From the NCBI GenBank assembly GCA_000434915.1, contig FR882084.1, positions 1 through 54,624 on the forward strand: a DNA stretch of 54,624 nt, written 5' to 3'. The translations under genes were made by a program, and so were the position numbers. The notes below the pieces were generated by a model. The model had not been told where the DNA came from. It searched no databases and was given only the letters and a program-made list of their open reading frames with translations. This document shows, piece after piece, positions 32,424 to 41,736 of this stretch. This stretch comes from Ruminococcus sp. CAG:563 (GTDB taxonomy: Bacteria; Bacillota; Clostridia; Oscillospirales; Acutalibacteraceae). Positions within the stretch are counted from its first letter, which is position 1, and each line of letters begins with the position of its first letter.

Positions 32424-33298
32424 TGATTCTCACCTTCCTTTTCCGAATCCTGTTCAAGATAAATACGGTAAGAATCATTGTCGCTTATAATAGCGTCAAG
32501 AAAATCCTCGTCAACTTTTTCTTCTTTTTTCTCCTCGGGCTTTGCTTCCTCTTCCTTTGAAGAATATTTCTCTTCAATGGTTTGCTTCTCGAGGTTAAGA
32601 TGTGCCGCAGACTGAACCGGAAGCTCCCCGTTTTCAATCATTCCGTCAGCAACAACCTCGCCGCTTTCAAGCGTTATAACACGCTTGTCAAATTTCTTAA
32701 CAAGGTCATGCGCATGGGTAACCATTATGACCGTTGTTCCCGCCTCATTGAGCCTTGTGAGAAGCTCAACGATTTCAAGTGACATCTGAGGGTCAACGTT
32801 TCCGGTCGGCTCGTCTGCGATAATTATATCGGCGTTGTTGGCCAGCGCACGGGCAAGCGCAACTCTCTGCTGCTCACCGCCCGAAAGCTCGTTCGGATAA
32901 TTTCTTGCCTTTGCAGAAAGACCGACAATGTTTATAACATACGGAACACGTTTTCTGATATCCTTTTCCCTTGCTCCGACAACTCTCATTGCGAACGCAA
33001 CATTATCGTAAACAGTCATGGTCGGGATAAGACGGAAATCCTGAAAAACAATTCCCATGTTTCTGCGGAAATACGGGATTTTCTTTTTCTTCATCTCGTT
33101 AAGGTTATAGCCTTTAATGACGATTGTGCCCGACGACGGAACCTCCTCACGCATAATCAGCTTAAGAAATGTGCTCTTTCCCGCTCCCGATGCTCCGACG
33201 ACGAACACGAACTCGCCTTTATCAATATGAATATTGACATTGTGCAAAGCCTTGGTTCCGTTGTCGTAAACCTTGGATACGTTTTTAAAATCAATCAT
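32420..33298 (-). CDS. ftsE: Cell division ATP-binding protein FtsE with acidic C-terminal tail
   Basis: A 292-residue FtsE. The ABC core (about 1-220) has Walker A GASGAGKST (about 36-44), signature LSGGEQQR, Walker B IIADEPTGNVDP and H-loop VTHAHD. Usual FtsE is about 225-230 residues; here a tail of about 70 residues, rich in Glu and Lys (KEEEAKPEEKKEEK) and ending in acidic residues, follows. Such tails occur in some clostridial FtsE; the role is unknown. It starts 21 bases after the CdaR-like gene and overlaps ftsX. Confidence 0.95.
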   Translation of the reverse strand: MIDFKNVSKVYDNGTKALHNVNIHIDKGEFVFVVGASGAGKSTFLKLIMREEVPSSGTIVIKGYNLNEMKKKKIPYFRRNMGIVFQDFRLIPTMTVYDNVAFAMRVVGAREKDIRKRVPYVINIVGLSAKARNYPNELSGGEQQRVALARALANNADIIIADEPTGNVDPQMSLEIVELLTRLNEAGTTVIMVTHAHDLVKKFDKRVITLESGEVVADGMIENGELPVQSAAHLNLEKQTIEEKYSSKEEEAKPEEKKEEKVDEDFLDAIISDNDSYRIYLEQDSEKEGENQ

Positions 33299-33318
33299 GT
33301 TATCTGTCCTTAGCTGTA

Positions 33319-34404
33319 TCAGTATTTGATCGGATTGGCATCAAGATATCTTTTTACCATGAGTGCGACTTTGAATACGATAGCGTCATCAAATTCACGA
33401 AGGTCAAGACCTGTGATTTTCTTAATCTTCTCAAGACGATAAACAAGGGTATTTCTGTGAACAAAGAGTTTCCTCGACGTCTCGCTGACATTAAGGTTAT
33501 TCTCAAAGAACTTCTGAATTGTAAACAGAGTTTCCTGATCAAGGCTCTCGATTGAACCACGCTTGAACACTTCACGCAGGAAAAGCTCACAAAGCGTTGT
33601 CGGCAGCTGATAGATAAGACGGGCAATGCCAAGGCTGTCATAGCTGACGATTGTCTTTTCGTTGTCAAATACCTTGCCGACCTCAAGAGAAATCTGAGCT
33701 TCCTTGAAAGAACGTGCAAGCTCCTTGATACCTGCAACAGTTGTGCCGATACCGATAACCGAATGGACATAAAGCTCTGTTGAAAGAGAATCGGCGATTG
33801 AACGTGCAAGCTTTTCAAGATCCTTTGACTCTATGTTGCTCTTAACCTCTTTAACAAGTGCAATATCGGTCTCGTTAATGCTTACAACGAAATCCTTAGA
33901 CTTGTCCGGGAAAAGATTTTGAACTATGTCATAAGCGGAAACATCCGTCTGGTTCGGGATTCTGATAAGAAGAACCGCACGTGTAGCGTCGTTATTGAAG
34001 CGAAGCTCACGAGCCTTGAGATAGATATCTCCGGGAAGAATGTTATCGAGAATAACATTCTTGATGAAGTTATTTCTGTCATATTTCTCATCAAAATACT
34101 GCTTGAGGTTGCTCAAAGCAACTGCACTGATATTGGTATACTTCTCGGCAAGCTCGTCATCACCGTCAATAAAAACCGCATACTCGGGATGAATCTGATT
34201 ACCGAAGGTCTTATAGGTGCAGCCGTCAACAACACAGGCCTCCGTATCCATGAAAGCACTTGCTGCCGCCGTGGGTACTACCTCGCCTATTCTTCCAAGC
34301 TCACTGCACGAAATAATCGTACCGGTTTCATCGATGATTCCGATCGTTCTGTCGATTGCACTCCTCATCTGATGAATAACTCCCTGAAAAAGTCTGTTTG
34401 ACAT
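33319..34404 (-). CDS. CdaR/PucR-type transcriptional regulator
   Basis: A 361-residue regulator. The N-terminal part (about 1-120) resembles a sugar-diacid or ligand-sensing domain of the CdaR type (GIIDETGTIISCS), a GGDEF-like central region follows, and the C-terminus is the PucR-type helix-turn-helix (NVSETSRKLFVHRNTLVYRL, about 305-324). GAGGAGA 6 bases before the ATG at 34404 favours it over a start five codons upstream. It is the first gene before ftsE (20 bases apart), so it is cotranscribed with ftsEX. CdaR regulators usually control sugar acid or amino acid uptake; linkage to ftsEX is unusual in general but I believe it recurs in related clostridia. Confidence 0.85.
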   Translation of the reverse strand: MSNRLFQGVIHQMRSAIDRTIGIIDETGTIISCSELGRIGEVVPTAAASAFMDTEACVVDGCTYKTFGNQIHPEYAVFIDGDDELAEKYTNISAVALSNLKQYFDEKYDRNNFIKNVILDNILPGDIYLKARELRFNNDATRAVLLIRIPNQTDVSAYDIVQNLFPDKSKDFVVSINETDIALVKEVKSNIESKDLEKLARSIADSLSTELYVHSVIGIGTTVAGIKELARSFKEAQISLEVGKVFDNEKTIVSYDSLGIARLIYQLPTTLCELFLREVFKRGSIESLDQETLFTIQKFFENNLNVSETSRKLFVHRNTLVYRLEKIKKITGLDLREFDDAIVFKVALMVKRYLDANPIKY

Positions 34405-34454
34405 ATAATCTCTCCTCACGATTGTTTTTCACATCATAATTCGCATCTCAAATG

Positions 34455-34483
34455 ATTTTAGGCATGTTTATACAAAATGCCAA
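34455..34483 (-). promoter_or_regulatory. Promoter of the cdaR-ftsEX-M23 unit, with overlapping inverted repeat
   Basis: On the minus strand TTGGCA and TAAAAT with 17-base spacing. The promoter is spanned by the inverted repeat TTGGCAT / ATGCCTAA, which could be an operator, for instance for the regulator encoded 50 bases downstream. Confidence 0.55.
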
Positions 34484-34721
34484 TCTAAACATATACATTT
34501 TACACAATTTCAAAGAATATTTCAACCCTTTTGAGCATATTTTTTGAAAAATCTTTTCAAAATGGCCTTAAATCAAAGGATATTTTATAAATAATGCCCA
34601 AACTATTCCTGATTTTGCCGTCATTATGACTTGTGTAAAATCACCAAATATTGATAAAAAGCTCAAAAAACAGACCCGTGCATACAATATTTTGGAAAAC
34701 TCTTGTCATTTTAACCAATAG

Positions 34722-34755
34722 GAAAAAGAGTTCACGGTTTTAGACCGGAACTCCT
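34722..34755 (-). terminator. Terminator of htrA
   Basis: On the minus strand GGAGTTCCGGT pairs with ACCGTGAACTC (one mismatch), followed by TTTTTCC. It is 35 bases past the htrA stop. The remaining gene-free bases 34484-34721 show nothing further that I can name. Confidence 0.85.
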
Positions 34756-34789
34756 TTTATGCTATAAAATATTCAAAAAGCGAACAATA

Positions 34790-36373
34790 TTAATATCCGC
34801 TGCCGAAGAACTGACTCCAATCATAGCCGCCCTGAGCCTGACTTTCGGTTGTTGTCTCCGTCTCGGACGAAGTGCCCTTGTCCTCAACAAGCGTAGCTTC
34901 AACCGTGAAAGTATCAACCGAATAATCAGAATTAATCCTGCAAAGCTCAAGCTTGAGTTTATCGCCTACCTTGCCGTTTTCTATCTTATCGAGAAGAACA
35001 TCGGCCGTGTCAAGCTTTTCTCCGTTAACCGCTGTGATAAGGTCGCCGACCTTTGCCTTGCTGTTTGCGAGCGAGCTGTCTGTGCTGATTGAAGCAATAA
35101 CAAGCGAACCGCTCGGGAGTCCCTTGAGCTTAACTACCATTGCATACTGCTGATATTTTTCCGCAGCTGCATAGGAGATGCCGAGCTTCGGTCTGTCTGT
35201 AACATAGCCGTTTGCGATGATATCGTCAATGATTGCCTTAGCATCTGAAATCGGAATTGCAAATGCCATTCCCTCATAACCCGTGCTGACAATCTTTGAA
35301 GAGTTGATGCCGATAACCTGGCCATACTCGTTCATAAGCGCACCGCCCGAGTTACCTGAGTTGATAGGCGTTGTGTGCTGAATGCACTTCATCTCATATC
35401 CGCTCTCGCTGCTGATAGGTCTGTCGATAGCGGAAACCATACCTTTTGTGAAAGATCCGAAGAACTCCGAACCGCCCGGATTACCGATAGCGTAAACGGT
35501 CTGGCCTTTCTTCAGGGTTGTAGAATTGCCAAACTCTGCGGCCGTGAGGCCTGTTTTTGCAATCTTAATTACACCGACATCTGTTTTTGAATCGTAGCCG
35601 ACAAGAATACCGTCGTAATTGTTGCCCTCATAATCCGTAACCGTCATCGTGTAGCCGGAAGTTTTAACCGAACTGATAACGTGAGCACAGGTTACGATAT
35701 AGGTGTACTTCTTTGAGCTGTCCTCACCCATGATGATACCCGAGCCTTCGCCGACAAGCGAATTGCTTGAAGATGACGAAGAGAATATCGACTGCGACTG
35801 GCCGTAAAGCTTAATGCCAACGTTAAACTTTTCTGCCTTTGCCGCAACCTCTTCACTGGAGGGAACACCCGAAGTATTCTTGGCAGTCGGGGTTTCGGAA
35901 AGCGTGAGCTGAGTCGAGTCACTTGATACTTTTGAAGTGTCCGCCTTCTTAACCAACGGATAAACTCCAAGAATAACGGCAACACATACAACAACCGCAA
36001 CAAGTGCAATAACAAAGCCCTTGAATCCCTTGCTCTTTTTCTTCGCCGGGACTTCATTCACAGTCTTTGCATACTGCTGACTGTAATAGTCATTCTGAGC
36101 CGTTCCCGAGGTATTGTTTGAACCGTAGCTCTGCGAATTATACGGGCTGTACGGGGACTCCTTCGGCGTATCGTCCACCGTGTCGTTATAACGGCTGAAA
36201 TCATTATAATCATTCTTATAGGTCTGTTCCTTATTCTCTGTAGATTCGGCATAGACCTTTTCCGGTTCACTCTGCTGAGCATATCCGGTCTCGTTAGGCT
36301 GATTGTTTTCAGCGGCGGATTCGGCAGGCTCCGGATTTCCTTCTGTTCCGTAATATCTGTTTTCGTCACTCAT
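34790..36373 (-). CDS. HtrA/DegP-like membrane-anchored serine protease
   Basis: A 527-residue protease. A long cytoplasmic, Asn/Ser/Tyr/Gln-rich N-terminus (about 1-115) precedes one membrane span (FVIALVAVVVCVAVILGVY) so that the protease faces outward. The trypsin-like triad is seen as His in VTCAHVI, Asp in SKTDVGVIKI and Ser in NSGNSGGALM; one PDZ domain (about 400-490) follows, then a Ser/Thr/Gln-rich tail. HtrA proteases of this type degrade misfolded exported proteins. It lies downstream of a two-component system (112 bases), as with CssRS-HtrA or similar envelope stress modules. AGGAGG precedes the ATG. Confidence 0.93.
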   Translation of the reverse strand: MSDENRYYGTEGNPEPAESAAENNQPNETGYAQQSEPEKVYAESTENKEQTYKNDYNDFSRYNDTVDDTPKESPYSPYNSQSYGSNNTSGTAQNDYYSQQYAKTVNEVPAKKKSKGFKGFVIALVAVVVCVAVILGVYPLVKKADTSKVSSDSTQLTLSETPTAKNTSGVPSSEEVAAKAEKFNVGIKLYGQSQSIFSSSSSSNSLVGEGSGIIMGEDSSKKYTYIVTCAHVISSVKTSGYTMTVTDYEGNNYDGILVGYDSKTDVGVIKIAKTGLTAAEFGNSTTLKKGQTVYAIGNPGGSEFFGSFTKGMVSAIDRPISSESGYEMKCIQHTTPINSGNSGGALMNEYGQVIGINSSKIVSTGYEGMAFAIPISDAKAIIDDIIANGYVTDRPKLGISYAAAEKYQQYAMVVKLKGLPSGSLVIASISTDSSLANSKAKVGDLITAVNGEKLDTADVLLDKIENGKVGDKLKLELCRINSDYSVDTFTVEATLVEDKGTSSETETTTESQAQGGYDWSQFFGSGY

Positions 36374-36485
36374 AACTTATTCCTCCTGCACTTTTAATAG
36401 GAACTGAATCGGTTTTTGTTCCTTATGTTGTTAACAAGTATAAACCCCGGTTTTTACGACGGTTTTTATAAATTGTAAACAAAAA

Positions 36486-37991
36486 TTAAACGTTGGGAAG
36501 CCAAAATACAAATTGTGTGTATTCATTCAGCTTGCTGTTGCAGACAATTTGACCGCCGTGAAGCTCAACGATGCTCTTTACAAGGTAAAGGCCAAGGCCT
36601 GCACCCTTAACATCATAACTTCTTGACTTGTCAATCTTATAAAATCTTTCAAATATTTTGTCCGCTTCCTCACGTTCAATACCTGCACCGCTGTTTTTGA
36701 TGCTGACAAAAAGCTTTTCCTTGTCACGGTAGGTTTTGAACTCAATATATCCGTTCTGCGGCGTAAACTTGACCGCATTATCAATAAGGTTATAGATGAC
36801 CTGCATCATCATATCCTCATCGGCACTGACAATCATGCTTTCCATTTTGTCAAGACCGACAATTTCGATATCCTTATCATTGATCTTTCTTTCAAACGAC
36901 AACAGCGTTTTGAAAATATCTGCACTGATGTCGAACTGCTTCATATTTATCTGCATCTCGCCGGCTTCAAGCTTGGACATATTCAGCATACCCGTAACAA
37001 GCCTTGACAGACGCTTAACCTCATCGGAAACGATTCGCAGATAATAATCATATTTATCCTCACTGATTGTTCCGTCAAGCATACCGTCGATAAATCCGCC
37101 GATTGAGGTCATCGGAGTTTTCAGCTCATGCGAAACATTCGCAACAAAGCTTCTTCGTGAGCTTTCAAGCGCCGAGAGCGACATTGCCATTGTGTTGAAC
37201 GCCTCGGATAGCTGCGCCACCTCATCATGTCCCCGAACCTTAACCTTATAGCTGAAATCGCCCTGCGAATAATGCTCGGTCGCTGTCGCCATATCTCTCA
37301 ACGGACGGGTAAGCCTGTAGCTGAGATAATAAACCGCTAAAAACGACAAAACCAACGAGAACAACGCCGCAACGAGGAATATCTGCAACATTCGTTTTGC
37401 ATAGCCGTACCAGCTTGATGTTATTTTCTCGGTTGCGATAACGATTGCAACAGTCTTATTGTTAAGCTTTATCGGCGATGCGGCGGTTAACTGAGTTCTC
37501 ACAAAGGTTTTTCCCAGCCTGCCGACCTCGGTATAATCCTTATCGGTTGCGGCGTCTATTATAGATTGGTCTATCTTATAGCCGCCGTGTACAACGCAGA
37601 CTGCATTCGAATCAAACCTGAATCGGTCGCTCATCATTTCCTTGCAAACAACAACCTCACCATTCATGTTGATGATAAAAATATCCGCATCAAGTGCCGC
37701 CGACATATTATTGATAGTGTTGCAAATCATTGAAAGCGGAGAGATGTCAACTTCCTCTCCGCTGTTGTATTTTCCCGAAAACTGACTGAGAATTTTCTCT
37801 GAGTTTTTGGAAATGATTGTTGTATTTCTCTCGAGCGTTGAAAGCTGCTCGTCATTTCGATATTTTGAAGCAATTCCGAGATATGTCGAGCAAACAAGCA
37901 ATACGCTGAACAGACTGACTAAGGTTATAATGGAAAGATATTTATAAAACAGTTTTTTGTTCTTGGGTTCATTTCTTAATCTTCTGCCCAT
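36486..37991 (-). CDS. Membrane sensor histidine kinase
   Basis: A 501-residue OmpR-class kinase. Two membrane spans (about 14-37 and 178-203) flank an extracellular sensor domain of about 140 residues; then HAMP (YRLTRPLRDMATATEHYSQG), DHp with the phosphorylated His in FVANVSHELKTPMTSI (His about 288) and the HATPase domain with N box QVIYNLIDNAVKF, G1 NSGAGIE, F box and G2 GAGLGLYLV. It starts 6 bases after the response regulator stop, so the pair is one operon. Placement before htrA suggests sensing of the cell envelope; the signal is unknown. Confidence 0.94.
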   Translation of the reverse strand: MGRRLRNEPKNKKLFYKYLSIITLVSLFSVLLVCSTYLGIASKYRNDEQLSTLERNTTIISKNSEKILSQFSGKYNSGEEVDISPLSMICNTINNMSAALDADIFIINMNGEVVVCKEMMSDRFRFDSNAVCVVHGGYKIDQSIIDAATDKDYTEVGRLGKTFVRTQLTAASPIKLNNKTVAIVIATEKITSSWYGYAKRMLQIFLVAALFSLVLSFLAVYYLSYRLTRPLRDMATATEHYSQGDFSYKVKVRGHDEVAQLSEAFNTMAMSLSALESSRRSFVANVSHELKTPMTSIGGFIDGMLDGTISEDKYDYYLRIVSDEVKRLSRLVTGMLNMSKLEAGEMQINMKQFDISADIFKTLLSFERKINDKDIEIVGLDKMESMIVSADEDMMMQVIYNLIDNAVKFTPQNGYIEFKTYRDKEKLFVSIKNSGAGIEREEADKIFERFYKIDKSRSYDVKGAGLGLYLVKSIVELHGGQIVCNSKLNEYTQFVFWLPNV

Positions 37992-37997
37992 GGATCA

Positions 37998-38699
37998 TCA
38001 GTCCTTGGTTTCAAATTTATATCCGACGCTCCAAACGGTTTTGATTTCCCATTTGTCCGAAACGCCCTCAAGCTTTTCACGAATACGCTTAACATGAACG
38101 TCAACCGTTCTGCTGTCGCCGTAATAATCAAAGCCCCAAACCTCATCAAGAAGCTGATCTCTTGTGAAAACTCTGTTCGGGTTGCTTGCAAGGTGATAAA
38201 GAAGCTCAAGCTCTTTCGGCGGAGCATCTACCTTCTCGCCCTTTACTCTCAACTCGTAATTTGTGAGATTGATTGAAAGATTGTCGTAAGAAACCTGTTT
38301 AATATTGCTCTCGGCTTCGGGAGCGGAAGCATTCGAAGTTCTGCGAAGAACCGCCTTGATTCTTGCAAGAACCTCTTTGGCCTCAAACGGCTTGGTAATA
38401 TAATCATCTGCACCCAGTTCAAGACCGAGGACCTTATCAAAGGTCTCTCCCTTAGCGGTGAGCATGATTATCGGCTTATTGGAATACTTTCTGATCTCTC
38501 GGCAAACCTGCCAGCCGTCAAGCTCGGGCAGCATGATGTCAAGAAGCATAAGGTCGGGCTGATGCTCGGCAAAAAGCTTTACAGCCTGCATACCTGTATT
38601 GGCGATAGTAACGCTGTATCCCTCTTTCTCAAGATAAAGTCTGAGAAGCTCGCATATGTTAGTGTCATCATCGACTACGAGAATTTTTTCTGTTGCCAT
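37998..38699 (-). CDS. OmpR-family response regulator
   Basis: A 233-residue regulator. Receiver domain with acidic pocket VVDDDTN and phosphorylated Asp in LMLLDIMLPELDGW (about 53), conserved Thr in IIMLTAKGE and Lys in DYITKPFE; a winged-helix DNA-binding domain (about 135-230) with ELELLYHLASNPNRVFTR and SRTVDVHVKRIREKL. GGAGG precedes the ATG. It probably controls its own operon and htrA. Confidence 0.95.
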   Translation of the reverse strand: MATEKILVVDDDTNICELLRLYLEKEGYSVTIANTGMQAVKLFAEHQPDLMLLDIMLPELDGWQVCREIRKYSNKPIIMLTAKGETFDKVLGLELGADDYITKPFEAKEVLARIKAVLRRTSNASAPEAESNIKQVSYDNLSINLTNYELRVKGEKVDAPPKELELLYHLASNPNRVFTRDQLLDEVWGFDYYGDSRTVDVHVKRIREKLEGVSDKWEIKTVWSVGYKFETKD

Positions 38700-38795
38700 A
38701 GTAATTCCTCCGTTTCAATAAGACCCTTTATTGTTGTCTTTATTTTAATTATACTTTTTATTTTGTCCATTTTGTGAACTAATCAAAAATATTCT

Positions 38796-39839
38796 TTAAA
38801 ATACGTTTATTTCAAAAGTTGTTTTTGACTTATATTCCTCTCCTGCCTTGAATGTGCACTGCGGGAAATCCGGGTGATTCGGCGTATCGGGATAATACTG
38901 TGTTTCAAGGCAGAAGCCTGCGTGCTGAATGAGCGGAAGGCCGCCCTTGCCGATAACCGTTCCGTCAAGGAAGTTGCCTGTATAAAGCTGAACACCCGGA
39001 AGATCGGTATAAACCTTGAGCTGTCTGCCGCTGACAGGCTCATAAACAACTGCGTCCGCCTCGCCATCAACGTGGTCAAGGCAGAAATTATGATCATAAC
39101 CCCTGCACATTACAAGCTGAGCATCTCTGTCATGAATTCTCTTACCGATTGAGGTCGGATTTGTAAAATCAAACGGAGTGTTAAAAACCGAACGGAGCTG
39201 ACCCGTCGGTATACTGTCCTCATCGGTTGGAGTAAATTTCTTAGCGTTAAGCTTGAGCACATGACCGAGGACATTACTCATTGCCGAACCGCTGAGATTA
39301 AAATATGTATGATTGGTGAAGTTGATAACCGTGTCTTTGTCGCTGACTGCACTGTACTCGATTTCGACCTTGTTGTCCTCTGTGAGGGTGTATTTCACCT
39401 TGGCGTCCATCTTGCCCTCGAAGCCGCTCGCTCCGTCCGGGCTTGTGTAGGAAAGCTCGACTGCATTGTTGCCGACAGGCTCTGCATCCCAAACGGCATT
39501 TGAAAACTCGCCTGCACTGTGGAGACAGGTTTTTCCCTTTTCATTCTGAGTGAGCTGAATCTTTTTGCCTTTCATCATAAATGAACCGTTTGCGATTCTG
39601 TTGGCATATCTGCCGACGACCTTGCCTTGGTAATCCGTAAAATTGAGATGACCGTAAAGGCTGTCAAAGCCGACGGTGATATCATTCACTCTGCCGTATT
39701 TATCGGGAGTATAAAGTGCCTGAAGAGTTGCACCGAGCGTAATCACCTGAAGAATAATTCCGTTTGAATTTTTTATTGTAAAAAGCCTGACTTCTTTTCC
39801 GTCGGGCATGTTTCCAAAGAAAGAAACATTAACTGACAT
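38796..39839 (-). CDS. galM: Aldose 1-epimerase (galactose mutarotase)
   Basis: A 347-residue GalM-type enzyme that interconverts alpha and beta anomers of aldohexoses. Typical segments: GATLQALYTPDKYG, KVVGRYANRIANG (about 75), the first catalytic His in FTNHTYFNLSG (about 177), the YDHNFCLD segment and the C-terminal catalytic Glu in CLETQYYPD before NHPDFP. No signal peptide. AGGAGG lies at the end of the acetyltransferase gene 12 bases upstream; it is the last gene of a four-gene unit with a phosphoesterase and deoC. Confidence 0.95.
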   Translation of the reverse strand: MSVNVSFFGNMPDGKEVRLFTIKNSNGIILQVITLGATLQALYTPDKYGRVNDITVGFDSLYGHLNFTDYQGKVVGRYANRIANGSFMMKGKKIQLTQNEKGKTCLHSAGEFSNAVWDAEPVGNNAVELSYTSPDGASGFEGKMDAKVKYTLTEDNKVEIEYSAVSDKDTVINFTNHTYFNLSGSAMSNVLGHVLKLNAKKFTPTDEDSIPTGQLRSVFNTPFDFTNPTSIGKRIHDRDAQLVMCRGYDHNFCLDHVDGEADAVVYEPVSGRQLKVYTDLPGVQLYTGNFLDGTVIGKGGLPLIQHAGFCLETQYYPDTPNHPDFPQCTFKAGEEYKSKTTFEINVF

Positions 39840-39851
39840 TGTAATTCCTCC

Positions 39852-41018
39852 TTACATTGTATCCGACGGAAACAGGAAAACATGAAGCGGCAGCCACTGC
39901 TGAATATTTGCGGGGAACGCCTCTCTGTCCGCCGGAAGATTTGAAAAAAATACTCTTGTTGCGGCATGGTGGCTCAGTTCATAATCCGCCTTGCCGTCAA
40001 ATTTTTCGACCTTAACTTTATTATCCACCACTTCAATGCGAAGCTTTTCATCACCGTATTTACCGTGAATAAGCACTGTAAAAGCTCCGTCGCAAAGCTT
40101 TGCGTACCTTGCCTTTGCACCGAGATAAGCTCTGATAACCTTTTCAAAATTATATACAAGAATCATCTCACAGCCTTCAACATTAAAGCCGTCCGCATTC
40201 TCGGTAAAGAATTTGAGCTTTTCCGTCTCAAACGGAGCAACAATAAAGCCGACTTGAAGGGCCTCTGTCTTTTCCATAACCGCAGCAACAAGATTAGGAT
40301 AATACTTTGGGTCGACTGTACCGAATTCATTAACATTGTTCTTTGTATAATCCAGCACAAAATATCCGACAAAATCGCCGTTGTCCTTGAGAATATACGG
40401 GCGATCTCTCCATGAACAGAGAACGTCAAAATAGCTCTCCGGCTTACGGTTTGACCTTATCGGAAGCTTTGAATAAATCTTTTCAATATTCGCAATGCTT
40501 TCCGCATCATTCGGACTGAGTTTTTCAATGTCCAGTCCGCAGGGCATGGCTTTAAGCGCATGTTTGTAGGCACTTCGGCTGAAATTGAAACGGTAGGATG
40601 TACCCGATGATTCAAATCCGAAATAGCCGTAACGCTGACGCTGGCCGCCGAGGTAAGCAACATCAACACCATTCTTGCCCATATCCTCGACCGAAAGCTC
40701 CATAAGCTCGATCATATAGCCCATTGACCTGTAATTTTTTCCGACGGCAACATTTCCGATGCAGCAGGCCTTGATTTGCTCGTCACCGACCGTCATATCG
40801 TTATAGAAACTGCCGATTGCGGAACGAAACTCGCCGTTCTCATCCTGAACGACAAAATTGTTATAGGCCGGTCTGTATTTATCCTTATAGCACTTTGGAA
40901 GCAAATTAAGAAAATCCCTTTCTTCCGGGTCATCGGTAAAGAAAACTTCGTCGAGAAATGCGATAAGCTTCTTGTTGTCCTCGTCCCTGCCTCTTCCGTA
41001 ATATAAATTATTCGCCAT
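39852..41018 (-). CDS. Eis-like GNAT acetyltransferase
   Basis: A 388-residue protein of the Eis (enhanced intracellular survival) layout: a GNAT domain in the first third with the acetyl-CoA loop region IGNVAVGKNYRSMGYM (about 85-100) and GGQRQRYGYFGFE, a second diverged GNAT-like domain, and a C-terminal SCP2-like domain (about 290-388). Eis enzymes acetylate amines such as aminoglycosides or protein lysines; here the substrate is unknown. The frame opens 14 codons earlier (41060), but AGGA about 6 bases before the ATG at 41018 gives the better start. It lies between deoC and galM. Confidence 0.8.
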   Translation of the reverse strand: MANNLYYGRGRDEDNKKLIAFLDEVFFTDDPEERDFLNLLPKCYKDKYRPAYNNFVVQDENGEFRSAIGSFYNDMTVGDEQIKACCIGNVAVGKNYRSMGYMIELMELSVEDMGKNGVDVAYLGGQRQRYGYFGFESSGTSYRFNFSRSAYKHALKAMPCGLDIEKLSPNDAESIANIEKIYSKLPIRSNRKPESYFDVLCSWRDRPYILKDNGDFVGYFVLDYTKNNVNEFGTVDPKYYPNLVAAVMEKTEALQVGFIVAPFETEKLKFFTENADGFNVEGCEMILVYNFEKVIRAYLGAKARYAKLCDGAFTVLIHGKYGDEKLRIEVVDNKVKVEKFDGKADYELSHHAATRVFFSNLPADREAFPANIQQWLPLHVFLFPSDTM

Positions 41019-41056
41019 AGAGTTTCCTTTCGTTTTACAATTCATACATTTGAAAA

Positions 41057-41722
41057 TCAATATCCGCTTGCTTCTTCTTTCTTCACAAGCTTAACTATTC
41101 TGCTTGTGCCGAGCCGGTCCGCTCCGAGCTTTATAAAATCCTCGGCGTCGGCAAGCGAAGCAATTCCTCCTGCCGCTTTGATCTTAGTGCCGCCCGTAAC
41201 GTGCTTTGCAAAAAGAGCGACATCTTCTCTTGTTGCACCTGCGGTTGAAAATCCGGTCGATGTTTTTATAAAATCTGCTCCGGATTCGGATACGATTTCA
41301 CACATCTTTATCTTTTCGTCATCGCTCAGCAGGCAGGTCTCAATAATAACCTTAAGAAGCTTACCGTGACACGCAGCCTTGACCGCATTTATTTCATTGA
41401 GCATAAACTCATATTTTTTATCCTTAAGTGCGCCGATGTTGATTACCATGTCAATTTCTTCCGCTCCGTTTTTTACTGCGTCCTCGGCCTCAAAGCACTT
41501 CGCCGCCGTTGTGGAATAGCCGTTTGGGAAACCGATAACCGTGCAAACAGGAATCTTTCCGTCAACGTATTCCGCCGCATCTTTAACATAGCTTGCCGGA
41601 ATGCAAACCGATGCACATCCGTATTTTATACCGTCGTCGCAAATCTGCTTGATTTCCTCCCATGTCGCCGCCTGAGAAAGCAAAGTGTGATCGACCTTTG
41701 AAAGTATATCATTAATATCCAT
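41057..41722 (-). CDS. deoC: Deoxyribose-phosphate aldolase
   Basis: A 221-residue class I aldolase that splits 2-deoxyribose 5-phosphate into glyceraldehyde 3-phosphate and acetaldehyde. The Schiff-base Lys lies in GADFIKTSTGFS (about 148), with the KVIIETCLL strand (second catalytic acid/base region) and the KAAGGI segment (about 182) as in other DeoC. An ATG five codons upstream lacks spacing to AAGGA; the ATG at 41722 has about 6 bases. It overlaps no gene but sits 15 bases after the phosphoesterase stop within the same unit. Other nucleoside salvage genes are not adjacent. Confidence 0.95.
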   Translation of the reverse strand: MDINDILSKVDHTLLSQAATWEEIKQICDDGIKYGCASVCIPASYVKDAAEYVDGKIPVCTVIGFPNGYSTTAAKCFEAEDAVKNGAEEIDMVINIGALKDKKYEFMLNEINAVKAACHGKLLKVIIETCLLSDDEKIKMCEIVSESGADFIKTSTGFSTAGATREDVALFAKHVTGGTKIKAAGGIASLADAEDFIKLGADRLGTSRIVKLVKKEEASGY

Positions 41723-41736
41723 GTTTTTTCCTTTCA

